This document shows positions 38,301 through 51,100 of a stretch of DNA of 64,000 nucleotides, in pieces. Every line of letters starts with the position of its first letter. Positions within the stretch are counted from its first letter, which is position 1. Source of the stretch: Pterois miles (lineage: Eukaryota > Chordata > Actinopteri > Perciformes > Scorpaenidae); contig CAMQGK010000634.1 in the NCBI GenBank assembly GCA_947000775.1, positions 20,453,501 through 20,517,500 of the forward strand. The letters are read 5' to 3'. The position numbers and the translations under genes are program-made. Under the pieces are notes generated by a model. That model saw only the letters and a list, made by a program, of their open reading frames with translations. It ran no database searches and was not told the origin of the DNA.

Positions 38301-41300
38301 CAGGTACAGTAAAACATTAACATGGTCGCTGTATCATCATATAATACAATATTCCCAGACACATCACAGGGTTCCTGTGTTAAAATGTGTAGTTACCATT
38401 GTTCTTTGATATGCTGTCTTTTCAGCTTAAGACCATCTGGGTTTTGCATGTTTCAGCCCTCTCCTGAATGGGACATCAGCATTCAAGTAATGTACAGTTT
38501 TTTTCCTATCCCAGTTTCAGCCACTAGTTTCACAAGATAAACACACCATCCAGAAGACTCTCCTATATTGACACAAAAAGAAATAAGTAGTAATATAATG
38601 TATAATAGTGTTGTCATGACAATGGATTTTCTAACTTCAATACAATACCTTGAATAATATCAATATTAAGTACCATTTTTGATACCACAAGGAAGAACTG
38701 CCACAACATAGAGGGTATAAAATTTTGCTCTCATCTCTCATTGTGAACCACTTATCCGGGGTCAGGTTGCAGAGACAGCAGCTCCAGCAGGGGACTTTAA
38801 ACTTCCTTTTCCTGGGCCACATTAACCAGCTCTGACTGGGTGATCCCGATGTGTTCCCAGGCCAGTGTGGAGATATAATCTCTCCACCTAGTCCCAGGTC
38901 TTCCCCAAGACCTCCTCCCAGCTGGTCGAGCCTGGAACACCTCCCTAGGGAGGTGCCCAGGGGGACATCCTTACCAGATGCCCGAACCACCTCAGCTGGC
39001 TTCTTTCACCTCAAAGGAGCAGCGGCTCTACCCCCACGGATGTCTGAGCTTCTCACCCTATCTCCAAGGGAGATGACAGCCACCCTCCTGAGAAAACCCA
39101 TTTCGTCTGCTTGGCAGTCTAGTTCTTTCAGTCATGACCATAGGTGAAAGTAGGAACGACGACTGACTGGTAGATTAAGAGCTTTGCCTTCCGACTCAGC
39201 TCTCTTTTCGTCACAATGGTGCGGTACAGCGACTGCAGTCCCGCCCTCGCTGCTCCAATTCTCCGGCTAATCTCACGTTCCATTGTCCCCTCACTCGCGA
39301 ACAAGACCCAGACGTACTTGAACTCCTTCACTTGGGGTAAAGACTCATTCCCAACCCGGAGTAGACCGATGGATTGAAAAATTTATCATTTTCATTTAAA
39401 GAAAAATAGTGTGTGTCACCTTGCTGTCGGAGAGAAAACAGAAAGCGTAGCTGGTACCAGAGTACCGATACTGTAGAAAATGAGCACTGAAACCCTTTCA
39501 AATATTCAGTATTGTCATGTATCGATATTTTTGACAACAACAATATTCTGCAAGTTGACTTCTGTACAGTGCTAACATGAACAGAACACAGTAGTTCTTT
39601 TAAATGCGTTTGGTAATAATTTGTAATATCATGGCTGGTTAAGTTCAGAAAACTTGATTGTCCTCATAGAGAAAATTTGCATTACAGCTCAAGAAAACTA
39701 CATAGAACAAACGGCAACAACAACAGTGTCTGCCGTCCAGCATCCTTGGTCAAGGCTTTTCAAATCATGAATTAATGAAAACATTAATACAATAAGGCTT
39801 GTCAATAAGGCTACCACATCTTATACCATGGGAATAAATTCATGTTTTTCCCAGTTGGTTCTTATTTTTGGGTATCTGGACCTGCGACCAGAAGGTAGGG
39901 GGTGAAACTCTACTGCTAGTGTATTGGCATGGTGACCCACATGGGGAAAAAAATACTAGGACATGCATAGCAGTGACATGGTTCTTAAAAACATTTTGAA
40001 ATTTATGAAAAAGTCAGAAAAATGACACTGTATAAGTATGTTTCAATTAACAGCTATATTTTCATTCAGAGATACCCCAGCACAGTTTGAAGGCCTCTGA
40101 TAATCGGCCAGCCTGTTTTCTTTTTTTTCGCTTACCTCCCAAGGCTGGCGCAAGAGTTAGCGAGCAAGCTGTTTTTGTCTCATTTATATCTGAGGAATGT
40201 CTTTGCATATTGAGCCAGGTAAAAAGCCCCTGCTGGCCAGCTGCATTTTCAGAATAGACTTGGCAATACACTTGTTGAACTGTATTGCTGACTCAATTCT
40301 CCTTGAATTCAAGACCTAAAATAAACCTCCAGTGTAAGTCATTCTGGGTCTCCGGTCCACTTCTTCATCCCCTATTAATTATTACTCAGTCATTCACAAA
40401 ATGTTTGCATCTTGAAATGTGAAACACACATTAACATACAATGGTGGTTTACAGCTGAGTAATGTGTGTGTTTACAGCACTGTTTTCCTCTGTGTCCTCA
40501 GTGTTCGATGGAAAATCCTCCTGCAGTTCCAGTGTCGAAACAGACTGCTGCTCACCGGGACGCCCATCCAGAACACGATGGCTGAGGTGAGCAGTGTGTG
40601 TTAATGTGTGTGTGCTCTTGTTAGTCGCTGTGAGCGGGACAGAAGTGTTGACGACTGTGTGTTATTCCTGTCTCCCAGCTGTGGGCCCTGCTGCACTTCA
40701 TCATGCCCACGTTGTTTGATTCCCATGAAGAGTTTAACGAGTGGTTCTCCAAGGACATCGAGAGCCACGCTGAAAACAAGTCCGCCATCGACGAGAGTGA
40801 GTACAAACTCTGAGAAAAAATATTCCTCTCAGCTGCTTGTAAAAGAGTCCCCCCCCCCCATTTTCCAGCTGACAACACATCAGCTCATTTGTATGGATAT
40901 TCTAGTCATTTGTGTGCTAACACTGAACTTTCAATCTCCACTCAGTGTTGCATGTGATGTGTTCTGTAGCTAAACACGATTGCTTGATGTCTGTTTCAGA
41001 CCAGCTTTCCAGACTGCACATGATTCTCAAGCCTTTCATGCTGCGCCGAATCAAGAAGGATGTGGAAAACGAGCTCTCGGACAAGGTAGGGGAGCAAACT
41101 TTCTTCTCTGTGTTTGCGGAGCCAAGCTTCTTTTCCCCAACTGCACATTTAATTGGCCGAAAATCTGACAGTTTTCTTTGAAGATTCTGGCGTATGATTG
41201 TACAAATTCTTTCATACTTTGTCAATATTTTGTCTTTCCTCTCATGATTAAACCTGCACCCTTCCTCCATCCGTCTCCCCGTACACCTCATTGACAGAAA

Positions 41301-44300
41301 GTGTTGAAACAAGCTCATGAGCTATGCTTGCACTGGCAGATCGTCTTGACAGATGTCGGACTCGTGGCTCTCGCTGTCACACAAGGCGCACACACACATT
41401 CACTCATCCGCTGTGGGAGTCTAGATAGGCAGTCAGAGGAATGGCAGAGTTCACCGCTCCCCCACATCTGTCTTTTTCACTTTCCGTTCACACCCACATG
41501 CAGTCCTGCCAGCCAACTTCCTTTTTCTTCTCCACTTGTTGCTTTTTCTCGTTTTGTCAGCACGCTGAAGAAGCCAACGGTAACTGGTGAAGTTCACTCA
41601 TGGTTCATGGTTGGTTTTTTATGGTTTGTTTATGTTCAGTTTCGCTGCTTTCATCAAAGAGTGACACCAGATAAAGACTGATGTGTGTTTAAAGAATGTG
41701 GGTCAAATCTGGCATGAAGTCTGCACCCATAAATACTTTTTTTTTTACTGAGTTCATGTGAAAATACTGTGTATGTTCACTGGAGGCATAATATAATTTT
41801 TTTCTGTGAACATGATTTTATACAGCACTTTATTTGTAAATCGTTTTTCCAACCAGGTCCTACTGAGAACACATTCACTGTTGTCATGTTACTCATATTC
41901 CTTCCTTTTTAAGGAAAGAGTGTTTACAGCAATATAAAGTAAAAACAGATTTTAAGTTTTAATATTATTTTGAAGAAGTGAAAATAAAAATGAGTAGGGA
42001 CTGAATGAATGAATGAATATTTGATGAAAAATAGTGTGTTTGGAACATGTGATAAAATGTGTCTTTCTTTATTGATATTTATGTTTATGACTTAAAGGTG
42101 TCATCACACCCACACACACACCAGCATTTTTTTTTATAGTTGTTCTGATACCGATACCAGTATCGGAAATGCATAATACCGCCCAAAATTGGGTAGCAGT
42201 GAGTATACCAGTATAAGTTCAATCTGATACCATAATTTATTAACCTAGGAAAAAATTAACTTGTTTAACTGGATATTAATTCTTCTCCGCTGCTCCCAAA
42301 CAGTAGCTGTCACTGTGCTGTCTCCTTGGATGCATCGTGGCAGCTACTGTTTTAGAGCCACGAAGAAGAACTGACTGCAGGTAGTTACAACATGACGATA
42401 GCAAACAACAACAGTACGGTGCTAGTAGAGAGTGATGGTAACAGTAGCTAGAGGAGGAAAATGCCGGCATTTGGCAGTATTTCACAATGGAAAATCTAAT
42501 AGCTGTTAAATAATAATAATAATGATAATGTATGAGGTATCAGATTGGTACTACTACACATTCAGGTATCGGTATCAGGAAGGAAAAAAATAGTATCGGA
42601 ACATCTTTATTCATTCATTTAATTCAATTTATATTTCTCTTATTTGACTTTGTTTGGTATTTTTTTTTATTATTTGTTTACTTACACTTATGCCTGTCAA
42701 CTATTTTAGTAAACTAAGGCTTGTAACAAAATTATTGTTAATGTGGAAGAAATATTTCATTATCAAATCTCTTGTCCTATTACTCAAAAAAACAAGATGC
42801 ATGTATGTTTTTGTTTTAATAGCTCCTTCTTTGGCTGAATGTTAATCGGTGTAAGACGTTTTACACACACTCGTTCTACCCTCCCCCTCTGCAGATTGAG
42901 ATCCTGACCTACTGCCAGCTGACGTCCAGGCAGCGTTTGCTCTACCAGGCTTTGAGGAACAAGATCTCCATTGAGGACCTGCTGCAGTCGTCCATGGGTA
43001 CAGCCCAGCAGGCCCACAGCACCACTTCCTCCCTCATGAACCTGGTCATGCAGTTCAGGAAGGTGCGACTTGTCCTTTCTGGTTTGCCAGTATGGAAAAA
43101 TAGAAGTGCAGCGAGATGATTACAGCTTTAAAGAGCTATGGTTATTTTGTCTGACGCAGCAGTTGCGATGATTGATGAGAGTTATTATTCCTAATGGATC
43201 ATTTTATCAAATCTCTAATTATTTTTTTCAACAGTGGATTTTCAAAGGATGTTCCAAAAGTAATAATACCGCAGCATTTTATGAGTGGGAATAAAATTTG
43301 AGACAACAGTAATGAATTGTCAGTCTTAGATCAATCGAGCATGAGCAGTATTCTGAATACACTGTGTCTGTGTTGTGTGTGTAGGTGTGTAACCACCCCG
43401 ACTTGTTCGAGCGCCAGGAGACACGCTCTCCTTTCCACATGTCGCTCAAGCCCTACGTCATGTCTAAGTTCCTCTACCGCAACGGCCTCGTCCACGCATT
43501 CAACCAGGCCAGAAACAAGTAAGTACTCTCCACAAAGATACAGTACCTACATGTACACCCTTGATCTTGACAATATGCCCGAAAATCCAGTGAAAACAAG
43601 TCTATCATAATTATTGCAAGCGTTGTTTTGAATAGGGTTAGGTTTACATTTTAAATAACTGTGTAAAACAAAGTCAAATATTGACTTTTTCTTAGCAAAA
43701 CTTTTCTTTTGCACATTTGCTGATTCAAGCTATTATCCCAATTATAGCTGCTAATAGTCAGAAATGTTATGGGTCAGATAATGATCCTGAATTCAGTCTC
43801 TCTTGCTTTCTGTCCGTCTCTACTTTCTCCTCAGATTACTTCAAGTGCTGTTGTCTCCGTTCAATCCAAATCACATCCAGCAGTCGCTTTTTCACAGAAA
43901 AGGTGAGCACATATTACGCTTTTGAATTCAGATGTACACAAAGCTCTTGTTAGAACCAGGAGTTTCAAACCACAGTTTTTCCCATAGACTGTATATAAGA
44001 AGTGGACGTTGGATTTTGTCTGTCCCCACTTTGGTTATTTGCAAACAAAAGTGACGCTCAAAGGTGGCGCTAAGTACAACTGAATGCTGAATAAGACATT
44101 TTAAGGCGAATAAAATGCCAAAATGAACTTTTATGAATTGATGCCTGCTTTATGGTCTATTTGACTCTAAATACACCATAATTTACTAAACGAACATTAT
44201 GTCGTATTGTGAAGACTTGAAACTAGTGATTGAGACCATAAACTCATGTTTACAATGTTTATTGTGGGAATAAATCAAGTGAAAGGTTGGGTCATTTTCT

Positions 44301-47300
44301 CATTGACTTCTATACAGTCAGACTTCTTTTTGCAACCAGAGGAGTCGCCCCCTGCTGGCTATTAGAAAGAATACAGGTTTAAGGCACTTCAGCATTGGCT
44401 TCACTTTTCAGACCTAGTGGTTGCCCCTAGTTTCGCCCCAGTTCACCTCTTCTTCTCCTCCTCTTCCTCCTTTGATGGTTTCGTCATTCCTTTCTCTTCT
44501 CCCTGATGGTTATTTCCACATTTTCTCCTCTTTGTCTAGTTTCATATTCTTCATTCTGTTTTCTGTTTTTACTCTTCCAGGTGATGACAAAGGAAGCTGT
44601 TTCTCCTTTCTGCGCTTCATTGACGTCTCACCGGCTGAGATGTCCAATCTCATGCTGCAAGGCACCTTAGTAAGGTGGGCTTGTTAAATAATTAAACATA
44701 GCTGTTTTAATTAGGAATGCTGTGATCACCATGACTGCTGTGGTATTTTTATTAAAATCCTTTTTGTAATTTGTAATTTTTCCTCTCCTGCCTCTTGTCA
44801 TTTTTGCTCACAGATGGTTAGCCCTTTTTCTGTCCCTCAAATCTGCGTATCGGCTCCGCCATCAGCGCCTGTTTGGCCTTGAAGAAGAGGGTCAGGAGGA
44901 AGCCAGAGACTCGCGGGGGGAAAGAGGGAGGTTACAGCCCAGGAGTATGTGTGTGTCTCGCAAGGACCTAATTCTGTGGCTGAACAGACCCACCAGTTTC
45001 CCCAACACTCACAGCCCTGTTTTACAGGTGAGAAACATACAACACACACTCAGACTAAAATCTATGTACTAAAGCCCAGGAGTAGCCATCTGCAATACAT
45101 GTGGGTGTATGACGCCTCGCTGCTGACGAAGCTTCCTCTCCCTCCGCTGGGATCCAGTGTGGTAGCCCCGTAACTCAGCCTACAGAGTAGTTCGGTCATA
45201 ATGTTGACATTAAAGTTCTTATTATTAATACCTTACCCAAACATTGTGTGCGATAATCCACCTTCTCTTTCCCTCTATCTCTCTCAAACACATTCACACT
45301 CACATTGAGCGTGGCAGCGCTCCTCGTCTCTGTAACTGTCTCAGTCCAAAGTCAAAAAGTCAAACATTTTTTCATTTAGTCAGATGTAATCATTTCCAAA
45401 ATTCACAACATGATTTTATCTAAGAAAATATTCTGCTTCAGTTCATACTTGTTGCCTTTCAGCCTTTAAAAAGCAACATTTTCACTGCGGCCAACAAATT
45501 CATAAAATATGACGACAGACATTCAAGGCCTCATTTGAAAAACCTCAAGAGAAGCTTTGATTGGAAAAATTAAAAAGATAAATGACATGCGGTACCTAGT
45601 GGCTTGGTCTGAGCCACTTTGTTTGCTATTAACAGAGCTAAAGCTGTGTATGAACACACACAATGGACAGCCAGCAGACTGTGTTTTCTCTAAAAACATC
45701 ATAAAATATGACGACAGACATTAAAAGTTTCATTCGAAATCCTCAACAGAAGCTGAAAAGACAGTTGGTACCTAGTGGCTTGGACTGGACTGTGCGGAGA
45801 TATTTGCTGAAGTTGACAAAAACTGTATTGGGTCAGAATCGCAGCAGATACATGTAAATGTTTGTATGATGTAAGATTATATATTAAGTTGCAACATATC
45901 CTGTAGGTCACACAATATTAGGCTATTTAATATGCTGTTAATGAATTAGTTTATTAACATAACATATTTGTTATGGACATTTTGACAGCTGATACAAGCA
46001 AAATCAAACATTCAGTTTTTTTATGCTGTGTTAGTCTTGTAGACTTGTTATTGTGTGATAAGAAAACTGTTCTTTCAGCACCACTGAAGTTATAATGCTA
46101 CAGGAAAGCTGCTTCGGAGGACATGTGGCACTGTATGATTTGAAACCAGTGGTACATTATTTTGTTCCATCAAGCTATTCTGGTAGCTTACCGTCCAGTT
46201 TGTAGCATTCGCCAGTTTCATATCTCAGAGGATAAAAGCAGCACACCGCAGTTCTTTTCAACTGCACTCAAATGCTTTCATAAGTGAGAACCACAAGGTT
46301 ACACTGAGAGAGCCCATATTTCCTCCATTTTTTGTATTATTTGGCAACAGGGAAACCTAATTGTTGGTGGGGTTGAGACAGCACAAAGTGTAGGTGCCAG
46401 TGCAAATACACAGACCGCCTCAAAAGAATGTGAACAGCTGCAGCCTGGCAGATACACCGCAAGGTCACTGTGTTTTCTTCCCAGCTAAAAAAAGCATTAA
46501 AAACACATCCCATCAAATCGTCCATCCAACGGACAGTTACCCATTGGCAGATATGTATCACATTACCATCCTCCACCAATTCAAACTTAACTTGTTGGGT
46601 TGAAAACGCTGTCGGGGTAATTCCATCCTCCTCTTCCTCTCTTGGCCTCATCGCAGGCAGCTGCCGAGCGTCTTAGGTTCCCCCCGGAGCGGCCTAAAGA
46701 ATGAAAGAGCAGGAAAAATATAAAAAGCGAGTTCAAGAGAGAAAACTTACCAACACCTTGAAAGCTACAGTATTACTGGGCCACCACACTGACCCCCAGA
46801 CTCCCACTTAAGCTTCTAGAAATTACTCACTCCCACAGTTTACTTCTTTCAACTCCTCATTTTTCTTTTCAAGCAGCGTGTAGCTGGCACAGATACTACC
46901 TCTTCTCTCTGCTTGGCTCGTCTCTCTCTCGCTGTGTGCTTGACAGCGTGGTCAGCGTTGCTTTCAGCTTTCATGCTGCTCCTGTTGAGTAACTGGGAGA
47001 ATCGGGCAACTCTGAATTCCTCCTTAACATGTTTTACTCAGAGCTTTTTGGAGCTTGAAACCGGCTCTCTGTCCCTCTGTATCAACTCAACTTTATTTAC
47101 TGTATATACAGTATTACCTTTCATACAAACATGCAGCCCCAACTGTTTCACATAGCATAACAGCACAGACAAAAATAGAAATAACAAAAAGTAGATACAC
47201 TTTTGCAAGACTGAAATTACAACAGGAAAATGTGGAAAATAAAATAAGTGATAAAATGATTAAAACTTTAAAAGTAAGGCTAAGACATAACTCCAACTTA

Positions 47301-48144
47301 AAAGCCATATTAAAAAAATCCATCCATCCCTCTTCAACTGCTTATGCCATTAGGGGTCGTGGGGGAGCTGGAGCCGATCCCAGCTGGCGTTGGGTGAAGG
47401 CGGTGTTCACCCTGGACAGGTCAGCAGTCCATCGCAGGGCACATAGAGACAGACAACATATAGACAGACAACCATTCACACTCACATTCACACCTACGGG
47501 CAATTTAGAGTCATCAACTAACCTGCGTGTCTTTGAACATGCATGGGGAAAACATGCAAACTCCACACAGAAGGGCCCCAAGCCAGATTCGAACATGCAA
47601 CCCCATGCTGTGAGGCGACAGTGCTCACCACTGCATCACTGTGCAGCCCAGATTAAAAAGATAGGTCTATAGAAAAGCAGTGGAGGACTGTAGTGATCTG
47701 GCTGGAACATAAAATGTCTGATGTATGGTGCAGAAAGGTCATTTAAAGCCTTATCAACAAGTAAAAGAACTTAAAAATCGTATCAGTCTCTCCCTCTGTC
47801 CATCTTGATACGAAAGGCATCTTCAAAACCTTTTTTTACATTTACAATATCCACTTTCTTGCCATCTATCCATCATGCATGTTAAAACTACAGTACATGA
47901 CCGTACTCTGGGTGCCTCATGAGCTCCCAGATAGTAGATTACTCAAACTTTACGCTGCATTGATAGCGCTTGGGCACCGGCAACTTAGTTTCTAAATGTT
48001 GGTCTCATCTAGGGCCCAGAATACCATTTTTTGAGCTTCAGATAGAAATATTCAAAGGTATTTGAAGCTTCATGATGCAGCACAGCAGCTGTCAGGTTCT
48101 TCTGCCTCCGTCTTCCTCGTTTCAATGCCCAGGACAGTGCTACT

Positions 48145-48196
<52 letters not shown>

Positions 48197-51100
48197 CTAC
48201 ACACAACAAATAGCGATATCTGTCTAAGAATAACTAATAATGGCTCATGTTGAATATGAATAATAAATATTGTTGTGAAGTTATTGCAAATTTTATGGGC
48301 TATTCTGGGACTTATACATTATTATTAGTTACTTTTATAAAAACAAAAAAATGAAGCATTAGAATACTGATTTAGAGGTCGATTTCCATGACAATGGTCT
48401 AAGCTTCGAAGCTTTCAGGTCAGCCCTAGTCTCATCCGATGCAGAAAAACAATCTGATACGTTCCCATTTAACATCATCCATCCATCCATCCATTCATCC
48501 ATCCATTTGCAGCCACTTATCCCATTAGGGGTTGCTGGGGGCTAGAGCCAATCCCAGCTGGCATTGACAACCATTCACGCTCACATTCACACCTACAGGT
48601 AATTTAGAGTCATCAATTAACCTGCATGTTTTTGGACTGTGGGAGGAAGCTGGAGTACCCGGAGAAAACCAACACTAACATGGGAAGAACATGCAAACTC
48701 CACACAGAAGGGCCCCAAACCTATTTTTGACAATTTGCCCAAAGTGGTTAAAACTAATGTAAAATACTAACTAAATGCCTGTTTTGGCCACGCATTGGCT
48801 TCAGAAACCAGTTTCTGCTCTGGTGCTGCTGTTATGAAGCATGTTTTGGCTTATGAAGTCTCATAAAGCAGAGAAATGAGTATGGTGGAGATGAAATGAT
48901 GTCATTATATAATCTGCCATTAGGTGGCACTGTTGATCCACCATGTTTATGTTGTCACACAGCATACAGAAACATACTCATAATGTTTATATATTCCTTT
49001 AACACCTACCACTGCATTACACTTGAATTATTCATCATTATCATCTTTTTTCAAAATATATGCATAATGTATGCCTTGGCCAAAAGATTACATGATCAGG
49101 CGTGCTGTTTAACCTTGTGACATACACAATTAAAATCGTATAAGCTGCATAATCACAGATTTTACATAACATTTTAAGCCGACATTTTATGTTGCATTTC
49201 AGGCACGTAGCCAAGGAAACTTAAGTATACAGCAGTTTATAAAAAAAAAACATGAGCGCTGCACTCAGTGACCTCTGTAGCTTTCAGTTTGTTTACCTCT
49301 GTTCTTCCTTTTGCTGCTTATTTTTTTAATATTTTCTATAATCTGAAGAAAATGTTTTCTGTAATTGCCCACTTTGCTGCAAATCAAAGCTCAAATCAGT
49401 TCTGCAGGAGGATTAAAATTAATAGTGATGTTTTTGAAATAACGAGCAATTTACCATTCAGATGTAATCACTGTATTTGTGAAATTTTGGGATTAATTTA
49501 AACAGGATGGTAATGTTTTGTGTTTGTGTGTGTTTCAGAACCTGGTGTTCACAGCCTTAAGACCCGGCATGATGGGACACACGGATGTGACAATCCACAG
49601 TCGAAACTCCTCCACCTCCACGCTGCGGCCCTGCCAGCCCACGCTGCCACCCAAGTTCCTGCTAGCCGCCGTGCCCAGGGTATTGTGTGTGTGTATGTGT
49701 GTGTGTGTGTGTATGTATGTGTATGTGTGTGTGTGTGTGAGCAGCAAGTATCCTGGTAAAGGCACTCTTGCAAGTCCTCTGTGTTTGTGCAGACGATCTG
49801 TGTGTGTTTCTGTGTGCTGACCCGTGCAGACAAGCATTTGGGTGGTCGTGGAAAGGGGATGAGGGAAGCGCTCTGCACATTGCCTTTGTAAGCTTTCAAC
49901 AATGAGCTGCTCTTATCTGTGAGGTGTGTGTGTGTGTGTCTGTGTGTGTGACTGTGTGTGGTTAGGGAGTGGGGGTGACCGCTGTGGCTTCCAGCTGCAT
50001 TTAAAACAAACAGCCTCTAAAAAGAGGCTTCTTGTTCAGGTTGTTCAACAGTGGTTACACTTTGTCTCGCCCCCTCTTAGTCACAAGCACACACAAATCA
50101 ACAAACACACAAATCAACAAGCACGCACACACACACAAAACCTGCTGATTCAGTGAAACCAGCCGTCATGCTGTGGTTTTCCTTCTGTCTCTAGTGTAAA
50201 AGTAAAACTTTGAAAAATAGCCACATGGAGACAAAAGCAAATGCTTTTAATAACAACTAAAATGTATTGGTAAGGAAAAGTAATAACATACCTCAGAATA
50301 CATTATCCTTAAATCTTCCTTCTCTCCACCACAACATTTTCTTTTTTTTTTTTTTTTCAAATGTGAAAAAACTCTCCTCTTTCCTTTCGGTTTCCTAGGT
50401 GACAGCAGTTCCCATGGAGCGTTATTGCGACGACCGCAGTGCAGAATACGAGTGGCGGATGACACGCAGCGGAGGAGGCACGGTCTTCAAACAATGCTTC
50501 CTCTACGGCTCCCCCGAACTCGCCTTGGACTGGCGCGCGAGGGCCAACGCCTTCCACCCACAATGCCCCGGGGGTGTGATGGCCCTCTACCCACGACATG
50601 GATGGTCCTTCATCCGAATACCTGGTAAGGACTTTGAGTTTGAGTGTCATGTTGTTGTTAAGTTTGAGTTTGAGCCCCTGCCGTGACATCTTTATCGGAC
50701 AGGTGTGCAGCTCTGGCTAACTTTATGTAGTGTGGCTGAAGGGTAACACACATATGAGCAACAGCAGCTGCATTGCTGTGGGAAAAGACAGTGACTTGCT
50801 AAAACTTTGTAGACCATGCTTCAAGTGTTCTGTACACTCAGTAATAGTAACCCACAGTTGCTACCATCATTGCTCTGAGTCATATTTTAGCTGACAGTTT
50901 TAGATCAGCAACAATTAATCAATTAGTTGTCAACTATTCTCTGATTCCAGCTTCTTAAATGTGAATAATTTCTGGTTTCCTTATTCTTATATGACAGTGA
51001 ACTGCTTATTTTTCAGTTGTGTTTTCATCTTGGGCTTTGGGAAACACATTTATTTTTTTATTTTCTGACATTTCATAGACCAAACAAGTAATTGATTAAT

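Larger units (their letters stand above)
45028..49538 (+). other. ino80 intron 23 (4.5 kb), repeat-rich
   Basis: This intron contains the direct duplication at 45.5-45.8 kb, a nested pair of repeats at 47.07-47.79 kb, a (CA)n tract (48147-48194) and a truncated SINE-like copy (48475-48720). I see no gene in it. Confidence 0.7.

Noticed and set aside
47055..47672. 205-aa open frame on the plus strand
   Set aside because: It runs through an older repeat and the reverse of a SINE; there is no protein similarity and the frame exists by chance.
49520..49902. Several open frames rich in Thr-His or Val-Cys repeats
   Set aside because: They are translations of the (TG)n/(CA)n tract beside ino80 exon 24.
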